The notes below the pieces were generated by a model. That model did not search any database and was not told the origin of the DNA. It saw only the letters and a list, made by a program, of their open reading frames with translations. The translations under genes and the position numbers were made by a program. A stretch of 62,594 nucleotides of DNA from Candidatus Gastranaerophilales bacterium. GTDB lineage: Bacteria; Cyanobacteriota; Vampirovibrionia; Gastranaerophilales; Gastranaerophilaceae. This document shows, in pieces, positions 18,776 through 25,938 of this stretch (position 1 is the stretch's first letter; the number at the start of each line of letters is the position of its first letter). The stretch lies in assembly GCA_944322745.1 (NCBI GenBank), contig CALUPV010000006.1:67906-130499 (forward strand), read 5' to 3'.

Positions 18776-18822
18776 CGTGCATTCAAATGAAAGTTATATG
18801 AAGAATGAACATAACTTGAATA
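18776..18822. repeat. Imperfect palindromic repeat, copy A
   Basis: Contains AAGTTAT / ATAACTT arms about 13 nt apart, extended outward by ATTC/GAAT-type pairing. It shares ATGAAAGTTAT, ATGAACATAACTTGAAT and a leading CGTGC with copy B at 19103-19156. The two copies are about 330 bp apart in the same orientation. Confidence 0.6.
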
Positions 18823-18903
18823 AATTTAATTTACTACTTAACATATAAAGACAATCAATTTTTTTATTTTTGTATAATCTTGAATTAAATATTTATTCAT
18901 TAT

Positions 18904-18929
18904 GTACTTTTCTCATTACAGAAAAGTAC
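18904..18929. repeat. Perfect palindrome, 10-bp arms
   Basis: Arms GTACTTTTCT / AGAAAAGTAC around a 6-nt loop. Neither side has a T run suitable for a terminator, so a repeat element end or a structured RNA is more likely. Confidence 0.65.
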
Positions 18930-18980
18930 CAAAAGGCTAGCAACTTGATATTCCGTTTCGATTTTGTTAATTTCAACCTG

Positions 18981-19022
18981 AAGCTTTGTAACTCGGACTT
19001 CGTCCTCAAACAAACAAAGCTT
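18981..19022. repeat. Inverted repeat with nested hairpin
   Basis: Arms AAGCTTTGT (18981-18989) and ACAAAGCTT (19014-19022) are perfect complements. The loop holds GGACTTCGTCC, itself a hairpin. The nested fold suggests a structured RNA or the core of a small repeat element. Confidence 0.55.
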
Positions 19023-19102
19023 TGACGTTGTTTCTATAAACAAAATTACGAAACTACATATATAGTTGCATTCATTATTCAATATCGTTTTACGAGAGGG
19101 AC

Positions 19103-19156
19103 CGTGCGCTCCAATGAAAGTTATGTGAAGTAATGAACATAACTTGAATTGTTTTG
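19103..19156. repeat. Imperfect palindromic repeat, copy B
   Basis: Second copy of the repeat at 18776-18822, differing by a few bases (TATGTGAAGTAATG in place of TATATGAAGAATG). Its first ten bases, CCGTGCGCTC, are identical to a piece of the adjacent tRNA-Met gene read on the same strand (within 19240-19255). Confidence 0.6.
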
Positions 19157-19200
19157 AAAAAACAGCGCTTCGGTGATTACCCGTTTTTAAACACTAAAAA

Positions 19201-19274
19201 TAGCTGGGGAGAGATTCGAACTCTCGACCTCACGGGTATGAGCCGTGCGCTCTCGCCAACTGAGCTACCCAGCC
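19201..19274 (-). tRNA. tRNA-Met (CAT), elongator type
   Basis: A 74-nt cloverleaf: acceptor GGCTGGG/CCCAGCT, D-arm GCTC...GAGC, anticodon stem CACGG/CCGTG with loop CTCATAC (anticodon CAT), and T-arm GAGAG-TTCGAAT-CTCTC. The first pair is G-U, not the C-A mismatch of initiator tRNA, and the sequence closely follows known elongator tRNA-Met, so elongator is preferred over tRNA-Ile2. CCA is not encoded. A TATAAT box lies 18 nt upstream (19292-19297, minus strand). Confidence 0.9.
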
Positions 19275-19580
19275 AAAAAGCTAAAATAATTATTATACGC
19301 TAAAAAAAAAAATACAATACCTATTTCTTATAAATCATCTAAAATTTTAAAAATAACCAAATATATATGAGTCTTTTTATAAAAAATATTTATTAAATAT
19401 AGAAAAAACAAAGAACAATCAAATATTACTTCATATTTTTTTACAAAAAAATAATATTGTTTTTTGATTTTTGTTGCCTAAATATTTATTTCTTGTATAA
19501 TAATTTCTGTAGGTTATACAGAATGTTACTGCTCAACATGTAGAATGTTTTTTTGCAGAAGAGACCACAAAAGAGATTAA
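19275..19580. other. Intergenic promoter region of tRNA-Met and the SNF2 gene
   Basis: About 300 bp of AT-rich sequence. It holds the -10 box of tRNA-Met on the minus strand (19292-19297) and the plus-strand promoter for the SNF2 gene (19474-19501). I see no small gene in it. Confidence 0.5.
19474..19501 (+). promoter_or_regulatory. Promoter for the SNF2 helicase gene
   Basis: -35 TTGCCT (19474-19479), 16-bp spacer, -10 TATAAT (19496-19501). The predicted leader to the ATG at 19581 is about 70 nt and includes a weak CTGTA/TACAG hairpin. Confidence 0.55.
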
Positions 19581-22500
19581 ATGACAATTTGCGATTTCAA
19601 TTTTAAGTATTTAAAAGAAAATTCAACCCCGGGAAGCTGGAGAAGAGGATATGAATACCACCAAAAAGAGCAGGTGGCTTCATTTGAAGTTGGAAAAACA
19701 GGAATTAAGGCAAAAGTAAAAGGTAATTTTAAATCCTTTTATGATGTCGAATTAAAATTTAAGAAAACAGGAGTGGAACCAACTTGTTCTTGCCCGTTAA
19801 AAGAAAAATGGTGTAAGCATGCAATAGCCGTAGCTATTAAGGCAATTGAGAATCACGCATATGATGAATTTCTACAGAGACGATTTAAAATAAAGCCTGA
19901 TTATTCTGATTTTCAGACTGAAATGAATCCAAATCCGCAAGGCGGATATATCTTTCATTTTAATGCAAAACGCCGTCAAAACTTCTTTTCCATTTTAGTT
20001 ATGGATAGAAATACAAACAAAGTAATAAGAGATATAGAAGCACTTTTAAAAGCAATTATTGCGGCACAAAAATCTGATCCTAACTTTGAATTAAATAACT
20101 CACAAAAAGTAGAATTGGCAATATTTCAATTATTAATGAAAAACTCAAGATTAGATAAGAAAGCAGGCTGGTATGATATACCGATTGCAAAATTTGATGG
20201 GTTTTTTCAACTTTTAGCTAAGGCTGATGACGTAATTGATGGGAAATCAAAACAAAAGCTTGTATTTAGCAATGAAGAATGGAAATTATCTTTATCCGTT
20301 AACTTTTCTATGGTAGGGAATGTACTCTTATCTTTATATTGGCAAAGACCGGATAAGAATGACATTATTCCATTCGAAGAAGTAAGATACTTTTCAAGAC
20401 AACTAAAATGGGGAAGATATAAAAATAAAGTATTTCCAATAAATATAGCCTTATCATCTTTGCCTCAAAACTTAATCAAGTCTACATTTACTGATGTAAA
20501 AGATGCAGAAGGTGCAAAATTCTTATACGAAGAACTTCCAAAACTTAGAAATTTAATTCCTTGTGAAGTATCAGAAGTAATAGACCGTTTAACTTTAGAA
20601 CAAAAACCTCCTTTAAATATAGTAACAATGGGGCTTGATTACGATGGTGCATTAAAAGCTGAACTTGAGTTTGATTATGACGGCACAAGAGTAGCATATT
20701 CTAAATCTGCTTCAAAAAGTCCTTATGTAACAATTAAGAAACCCAAAGAGGACTTATTATATTGGGTCAGAAGAAATATTGCGCATGAAGAAAGAGCATA
20801 CCAAATGCTATTAGCTTGTAAGTTTGCCCCAATGCAAACAAATAATTTGGCTATTGAAAAAGAAAACGCAATAGATTTCTATAACTATTATCTTAAACAA
20901 GCAGGAGACGGCTGGAAATTTGAAGAAAAAGATGATATGTCTTTCTTTAAACTTTCCGAAAAACCATTTGAAATGGTTGCTGATATTGATTTTTCTCTTG
21001 ACTCAACAGATAGTTTTGAAGTTTCTTTATACGGAAAAGTCGGTGATGAAGAAATTTCTTTTGAAGAAATATATGATTTAATTATTGAAGGTGATAAATA
21101 TTTAAGAGTAAAAGGACATGGTTTTGTTGAAGTCCCCGGACAAGATATATTCTCACTTTTAAAATCATTTAACACATTTGACGTATATAAAAATGAAGAT
21201 AACAGATACATAGTAAAAACATACCGTGCCGGTTTATTATCCGAAATGCAAAACCTTGGCTTTAAATTAAAAATGAGCCGTCGTTTTTCAAGTTTCTGGA
21301 AACAAATTTCAACATTTTCAACAATGGATAATGCTCCGCTTCCAAAAGGTGTAAATGCAGAGCTCAGAGAATACCAATATAAAGGTTTTAGCTGGTTATG
21401 GTTCTTATATAAGTATGGTTTAAATGGTATATTGGCAGATGATATGGGTCTAGGTAAAACTCTGCAAGCATTAACTCTTTTACAGAAAGCGAAAGAAAAG
21501 GATAAGAAAGCACCAAGCCTAGTTGTATGTCCAACTTCTGTCGTATTCAACTGGGAATCAGAAGTTCAAAAATTTATACCGACATTAAAATGTTTAAAAT
21601 TATCAGGCACAGACAGAAAAGAACATTTTAAAGAAATTCCAAAATACGATATCATTATTACGAGTTATGCTCTAATTAGACGAGATATAGAAAAGCTTAA
21701 AAAATATGAGTTTAGATATATTATTCTGGATGAATCTCAGAATATAAAAAACCCTGAATCTATAACAGCAAAGTGTATTAAGACCTTAAACGGTCAGCAT
21801 AAGCTCGCTTTATCAGGTACTCCAATAGAAAATAAACTGGAAGAATTATGGTCTGTATTTGACTTCTTAATGCCCGGATTTTTATTAAACCAATCAGAGT
21901 TCAATTACAGATATGTCACTCCAATTGTAGACAGAGGCGAAAAAATTGTTGAAAAACGATTAAAATCACAAATATATCCGTTCATTTTAAGACGTATGAA
22001 ACGAGATGTTGCAAAGGATTTACCTGATAAAGTAGAAAACATTGCATATTGTGAATTAACTCCGGAACAAAGAGACTTTTATCTTGAAGTATTGGATTCT
22101 ACAAAAGAAGAATTATTTAAATCCATTGCCGAAAACGGACTGGAAAAAAGCCGCATGAGTATATTCTCTGCACTTTTAAGATTGCGTCAAATATGCTGTC
22201 ACCCTCGCTTATATGATAAAGAAAATAAAAAAGGTATTGATACATCTGGTAAATTTGAACAATTAAAATCAATGCTTGAAGAAATTATATCTGAGGGACA
22301 TAGAATTCTTTTATTCTCGCAATTTGTAGATATGCTTGATATAGTTAAAGAATGGCTTGTAAAAGAAGGTATAAAACATGAATATCTCACAGGTTCTACA
22401 AAAAATAGACAGGAAGTTGTTGAGAGATTTAATAACGACAGTTCAATTCCAATATTCTTAGTAAGCCTAAAAGCAGGTGGTACAGGTTTGAACTTAACGG

Positions 22501-22757
22501 GAGCCGATTATGTTATCCATTATGATCCTTGGTGGAATCCGGCTGTTGAAGATCAAGCTACAGATAGAGCCTATCGTATAGGACAAACCAAGAAAGTATT
22601 TGTATATAGGTTAATTACCAAAAATACTGTTGAAGAAAAAATTCAAAAATTAAAGATGGATAAAAGAAATCTTGTAGATTCTGTAATTTCTGTAGATAGA
22701 AACATCGGTAAAACACTTACTTATGCTGATTTACAAGATATATTCACACTGGATTAA
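19581..22757 (+). CDS. SWIM zinc-finger SNF2-family helicase/ATPase
   Basis: A 1058-aa protein. The SWIM zinc finger CxCx6CxH lies at Cys69, Cys71, Cys78 and His80. A long middle region (about 100-590) matches the bacterial SNF2 N-terminal part. The SF2 motor has Walker A DMGLGKT (about 620-627), motif II DESQ (about 717-720; bacterial SNF2 proteins often have DEAQ), LSGTPIEN, and the helicase C-domain with LFSQF, GGTGLNLTGADYVIHYDPWWNP in pieces and DRAYRIGQ. These ATPases translocate on double-stranded DNA and remodel protein-DNA complexes; RapA recycles RNA polymerase, but the SWIM-type relatives have no firm role. The radical SAM gene begins 18 bp downstream and is probably co-transcribed. 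Confidence 0.93.
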   Translation: MTICDFNFKYLKENSTPGSWRRGYEYHQKEQVASFEVGKTGIKAKVKGNFKSFYDVELKFKKTGVEPTCSCPLKEKWCKHAIAVAIKAIENHAYDEFLQRRFKIKPDYSDFQTEMNPNPQGGYIFHFNAKRRQNFFSILVMDRNTNKVIRDIEALLKAIIAAQKSDPNFELNNSQKVELAIFQLLMKNSRLDKKAGWYDIPIAKFDGFFQLLAKADDVIDGKSKQKLVFSNEEWKLSLSVNFSMVGNVLLSLYWQRPDKNDIIPFEEVRYFSRQLKWGRYKNKVFPINIALSSLPQNLIKSTFTDVKDAEGAKFLYEELPKLRNLIPCEVSEVIDRLTLEQKPPLNIVTMGLDYDGALKAELEFDYDGTRVAYSKSASKSPYVTIKKPKEDLLYWVRRNIAHEERAYQMLLACKFAPMQTNNLAIEKENAIDFYNYYLKQAGDGWKFEEKDDMSFFKLSEKPFEMVADIDFSLDSTDSFEVSLYGKVGDEEISFEEIYDLIIEGDKYLRVKGHGFVEVPGQDIFSLLKSFNTFDVYKNEDNRYIVKTYRAGLLSEMQNLGFKLKMSRRFSSFWKQISTFSTMDNAPLPKGVNAELREYQYKGFSWLWFLYKYGLNGILADDMGLGKTLQALTLLQKAKEKDKKAPSLVVCPTSVVFNWESEVQKFIPTLKCLKLSGTDRKEHFKEIPKYDIIITSYALIRRDIEKLKKYEFRYIILDESQNIKNPESITAKCIKTLNGQHKLALSGTPIENKLEELWSVFDFLMPGFLLNQSEFNYRYVTPIVDRGEKIVEKRLKSQIYPFILRRMKRDVAKDLPDKVENIAYCELTPEQRDFYLEVLDSTKEELFKSIAENGLEKSRMSIFSALLRLRQICCHPRLYDKENKKGIDTSGKFEQLKSMLEEIISEGHRILLFSQFVDMLDIVKEWLVKEGIKHEYLTGSTKNRQEVVERFNNDSSIPIFLVSLKAGGTGLNLTGADYVIHYDPWWNPAVEDQATDRAYRIGQTKKVFVYRLITKNTVEEKIQKLKMDKRNLVDSVISVDRNIGKTLTYADLQDIFTLD

Positions 22758-22775
22758 CCAGAGAAGAACCATATT

Positions 22776-23633
22776 ATGAATAAACAATATTTAAATTTAC
22801 AATTTCTTAAATGGTATTTAACTCAAATTCTTAATAAGTTTAAGAAAGTGAAAAGACTAGAATATATAGAAGTACACCTTGTTGACCATTGTAATTTGAA
22901 TTGTGCATATTGTACTCATTTTTGTCCTTTATCAGAACCCAATTTTTGTGACATTAATGTTTTTGAAAAAGATATTAAGAAATTAGCACAACTAACAAAT
23001 TCAAATATAAATGATATTCGCTTATTAGGTGGTGAACCACTTTTACATCCTGAATGTAATAAATTCATAGAAATAACTCGTAAATATTTTCCAAACACTA
23101 GATTAAGCCTTGTTACAAATGGAATATTACTAAACAGACAAAATAATACATTTTGGGAAACTTGTAAAAATAATAATATTGTACTTGAATGCACAAAATA
23201 CCCAATTAATACGAATTATGACGAGATAGAAGAACTAGCACGAGAAAAGAACATAAACTTTGTATTCGCAAGAGCAAAAAAGACAAAACATAAACTTTTC
23301 ACAAATTTTCAGCTTTCAAGAAAAGGAGACATAAATATTTGGAATAGTTATATTCCTTGTTTTATGACAAGAACATGCACTTTTTTGAAAAATGGGAAAA
23401 TTTTTCTTTGTCCAATTGCAGGCAATATTGAAATTCTGAATAAACATTTTAACACAAACTTTGAAATAACAGAAAAAGATTATATAGATATTCACAAAAC
23501 ATCAAATTTAACAGATATTTTAAAATATCTTTCAAATAAAATACCATTCTGTAGATATTGCGATATCTTTAAATGCAAACCTGAACAATGGAAACAATCA
23601 GAAAGAAATATAAAAGAATGGTGCATTGAATAA
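22776..23633 (+). CDS. Radical SAM enzyme with cysteine-rich C-terminus
   Basis: A 285-aa protein. The CxxxCxxC cluster CNLNCAYC (Cys39, 43, 46) would hold the 4Fe-4S centre that cleaves S-adenosylmethionine, and LLGGEPLLHPE is the following GGE SAM-binding motif. The C-terminal part has more cysteines (CTFLKNGKIFLCP and CRYCDIFKCKPEQW), like a shortened SPASM domain that could hold an auxiliary cluster. The substrate cannot be told; SPASM-type enzymes often modify peptides, but no precursor peptide gene was seen nearby. Related short proteins are often annotated as glycosyltransferase-linked or lipid/cell-surface radical SAM proteins. Confidence 0.85.
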   Translation: MNKQYLNLQFLKWYLTQILNKFKKVKRLEYIEVHLVDHCNLNCAYCTHFCPLSEPNFCDINVFEKDIKKLAQLTNSNINDIRLLGGEPLLHPECNKFIEITRKYFPNTRLSLVTNGILLNRQNNTFWETCKNNNIVLECTKYPINTNYDEIEELAREKNINFVFARAKKTKHKLFTNFQLSRKGDINIWNSYIPCFMTRTCTFLKNGKIFLCPIAGNIEILNKHFNTNFEITEKDYIDIHKTSNLTDILKYLSNKIPFCRYCDIFKCKPEQWKQSERNIKEWCIE

Positions 23634-23636
23634 CAA

Positions 23637-24314
23637 CTATCTTTTAAGTTTTTTTATTTGAATTTTAATATTTTTCTCAATCTTTAAAGACTCACAAATT
23701 TTTTGAATACTCTTATTATAGGTCCACTTATCCAATTTTGAATTTTTTAGATATTCTTCAGTTTTCAGAGGATATTTAATATAGCAAATTGAAACAAGCC
23801 AAGCAACTCCCATTTTAGCGTAATATCTATCATCTTTGAACTTATCAACCAATAAAAGAACCCTATCAATATATTCATCCTTAAGATAATAATTTAATAA
23901 CATTACATAAGCAAAACGAATTTCATACTCAGATAAAGATTTAAAATAAGGCTGAATGAAGTTCCATACTACAGCTAAATTATCTTCTGTAAATTTTAAG
24001 CTCGAGCAAAAACTGTCACAAACCGCCCAATTATCAATCTGAGGAACAAATTCCCGAATATACTTAATACTTAAATCAAGATTTTCTTTTAAAAGACCAA
24101 TTACCATTCCTTTTAGCATATATTCTTCCATATATTTGAAGTTTTTCGTATTTAGGAATTTTTTATAACTACTTTCTTTGACAATTTCATTAGCCAATTT
24201 GCGCAATATTGGGAGCCTAACACCCAAAACATTATTAATATTCGGAAGTAAAGAAGAACTAAATTTTTGATATTCCTTATCTGATTCTTTTTCTAATCTT
24301 TTTAAAATATCCAT
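23637..24314 (-). CDS. AlkD-like DNA alkylation repair glycosylase
   Basis: A 225-aa all-helical HEAT-like protein. The family signature DNWAVCDSF (Asp94, Asn95, Trp96, Asp100) is present, with family-typical helices RFAYVMLLNYYL and YYAKMGVAWLVS. AlkD removes cationic alkylated bases by cradling DNA with Trp and Asp residues. Convergent with the radical SAM gene (3 bp between stop codons). No strong ribosome binding site before the ATG at 24314. Confidence 0.85.
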   Translation of the reverse strand: MDILKRLEKESDKEYQKFSSSLLPNINNVLGVRLPILRKLANEIVKESSYKKFLNTKNFKYMEEYMLKGMVIGLLKENLDLSIKYIREFVPQIDNWAVCDSFCSSLKFTEDNLAVVWNFIQPYFKSLSEYEIRFAYVMLLNYYLKDEYIDRVLLLVDKFKDDRYYAKMGVAWLVSICYIKYPLKTEEYLKNSKLDKWTYNKSIQKICESLKIEKNIKIQIKKLKR

Positions 24315-24369
24315 AAATAAATTATACAGAAATTTTTGACTTTAGGAAAAATATTCTTATATATAAAAT

Positions 24370-24747
24370 ATGTTATTCGATTTCCTAAAACAAAAACATG
24401 AATGTAAGCACTGGAATGTACCGGTAAATGTTGATGAAGCGTACTGTCCCGACTGTGGTGCATTAATTAAGAATAAATGGTTTCTTGTTCGTTGCAGCTG
24501 CTGCAATATAAAGAGAACAGCCCATACGGAATACAGTGAAATCAAACCAAATACTAAATTCTGCCCTAATTGCGGTGCTACTGATTTTTATATTGAAGAA
24601 CTTGATAAAGTTAATTTCATTGATGTTCATTATGCCATTTTCAAAAAAGTCATAATTCCACAAAACAAATATACGATTAGGCAAGTTTGGATAGAAAAGG
24701 AGGAGAATCTAATAGAAGAGAGAAAACTAATAAGTGCAGGGAAATAG
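24370..24747 (+). CDS. Double zinc-ribbon protein, unknown function
   Basis: A 125-aa protein with two CxxC-based zinc-ribbon halves: CPDCGA with an earlier Cys12, and CSCC plus CPNCGA. The remainder is charged and ends in a short helical tail. No membrane segment. Small zinc-ribbon proteins often bind nucleic acids or proteins. A strong terminator follows 9 bp after the stop. It is divergent from the AlkD-like gene with a 55-bp gap, and there is no clear Shine-Dalgarno. Confidence 0.65.
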   Translation: MLFDFLKQKHECKHWNVPVNVDEAYCPDCGALIKNKWFLVRCSCCNIKRTAHTEYSEIKPNTKFCPNCGATDFYIEELDKVNFIDVHYAIFKKVIIPQNKYTIRQVWIEKEENLIEERKLISAGK

Positions 24748-24755
24748 AGAACAGA

Positions 24756-24777
24756 AACAGCCTCTAAAGAGGCTGTT
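24756..24777 (+). terminator. Intrinsic terminator after the zinc-ribbon gene
   Basis: Arms AACAGCCTCT / AGAGGCTGTT with a 2-nt centre, followed by ATTTTTATATATTTTT. Confidence 0.85.
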
Positions 24778-24805
24778 ATTTTTATATATTTTTCTTGCTG
24801 TTTTA

Positions 24806-25756
24806 TTAATTTTGTTGTATATCTTCAGACTCCATTTTTTTTATCTTATCTATAATACTTTGCAATGTTTCATCTGCTTTATCATTATCTACTTGGCAAG
24901 TACCGGCATTCATATGTCCGCCACCGGCATATTCATACATCATTGCACCAATATCTATAGGACAAGATCTGTTAACAATTGACTTTCCTACTGCAAATAC
25001 TGTATTTTGATTCTGTTTCCCATAAAAAACATGAACAGAAATATTGCATTCAGGGAATAGGGCATATACCATAAACCTATTTCCAACGTGAATAACTTCT
25101 TCATTTCTCACATCCAATATAGCAATATTACCATCTACTTTAGTACAACGTTTAATTTGTTCTTTAAATTTTTCTTGTTCTTCATTATAAAGAACTACTC
25201 TTTCTCTAACATCCGGATCTTCCATAATTTCCGTAATAGATTTTTTAGGACATAAATCCACCAATTTAAGCATCAAATTATAATTAGAAATATTGAAATT
25301 TCTAAAACGCCCCAAACCTGTTCTTGGATCCATCAAATAATTTAAGAATACCCAACCTTCAGGATTTAATACATCTTCTTCTGAGAAATTTGTACAATCT
25401 GCTTTATCAACAGCGTCCATCAAATCATGTAGGCTTGAAGAAAATCTGTCTTGACCGCCAAAATACTCATATATGATTCTGGCAGAAGATGGTGCTGCCG
25501 GTTCAATAATATAATTTTCTTTTACATCTTTAGTTCTTACAGCTTCACTCGAATGATGGTCAAATGCCATATAAACTCCGCTGCAATATGGTAAACTTGC
25601 TGTAATATCATTTTCTCCCAATTGAATTTTTCCATCTTGAACATCTTTAGGATGTACAAATTTTACCTCATCAATTAATCCAATTTCTTTTAATAAAGCG
25701 GCACAAACCAAGCCGTCAAAATTACTTCTTGTATACAGTGTATATGTCTCACTCAT
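24806..25756 (-). CDS. DHH/DHHA1-family phosphoesterase
   Basis: A 316-aa protein. DHH motifs: SNFDG (Asp14), FDHHSS (Asp66-His68) and a further Asp in DAVDKADC. The DHHA1 C-terminus ends in GGGHMNAGT. The family includes NrnA-type oligoribonuclease/pAp phosphatase, GdpP output domains and exopolyphosphatases. This shape (two domains, about 310 aa, no PAS or GGDEF) fits a stand-alone phosphoesterase acting on short oligonucleotides or pAp, but the fit to NrnA is loose. GGAGGA precedes the ATG, and a 13-bp palindrome lies directly upstream of it. Confidence 0.85.
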   Translation of the reverse strand: MSETYTLYTRSNFDGLVCAALLKEIGLIDEVKFVHPKDVQDGKIQLGENDITASLPYCSGVYMAFDHHSSEAVRTKDVKENYIIEPAAPSSARIIYEYFGGQDRFSSSLHDLMDAVDKADCTNFSEEDVLNPEGWVFLNYLMDPRTGLGRFRNFNISNYNLMLKLVDLCPKKSITEIMEDPDVRERVVLYNEEQEKFKEQIKRCTKVDGNIAILDVRNEEVIHVGNRFMVYALFPECNISVHVFYGKQNQNTVFAVGKSIVNRSCPIDIGAMMYEYAGGGHMNAGTCQVDNDKADETLQSIIDKIKKMESEDIQQN

Positions 25757-25767
25757 AATAGTCCTCC

Positions 25768-25780
25768 GTACAAATTGTAC
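25768..25780. promoter_or_regulatory. Palindrome just upstream of the DHH-gene ribosome binding site
   Basis: GTACAA-A-TTGTAC, perfect 6-bp arms, ending next to the GGAGGA sequence of the DHH gene. TATAGT, a possible -10, overlaps its far end (25780-25785, minus strand). Position fits a repressor operator, though chance is possible. Confidence 0.35.
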
Positions 25781-25893
25781 TATACCTGAACAACATAGAA
25801 TTCATCCAATCAATTGAATTCATATATATTAAGATAACAAATTTTTTACTTTTTTTCAAATCAAGATTTTTATAATTCACTATATTAAACAAG

Positions 25894-25916
25894 AGGGAAC
25901 ACTTATAATGTTCCCT
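25894..25916 (-). terminator. Hairpin after valS
   Basis: Arms AGGGAACA / TGTTCCCT with a 7-nt loop, 23 bp beyond the valS stop. The T-rich tail (CTTGTTT) is weak but acceptable for a terminator. Confidence 0.65.
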
Positions 25917-25938
25917 ATCTTTAAATTTATTATCCTTC

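Larger units (their letters stand above)
18743..19200. other. Non-coding region rich in inverted repeats
   Basis: 458 bp without a convincing gene between the TPR membrane protein and tRNA-Met. It holds two copies of an imperfect palindromic repeat (18776-18822 and 19103-19156), a 10-bp-arm palindrome (18904-18929) and a 9-bp-arm inverted repeat (18981-19022) enclosing a small GGAC/GTCC hairpin. A 60-codon minus-strand frame across 18900-19082 is explained by these repeats. It looks like a small non-autonomous repeat element (REP- or MITE-like) or a structured RNA. Confidence 0.55.

Noticed and set aside
18900-19082. 60-codon minus-strand frame
   Set aside because: It is built from the palindromes at 18904-18929 and 18981-19022, has no ribosome binding site, and no domain is visible.
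20888-21550. Minus-strand 220-codon frame within the SNF2 gene
   Set aside because: The plus strand clearly encodes conserved SNF2 motifs here.
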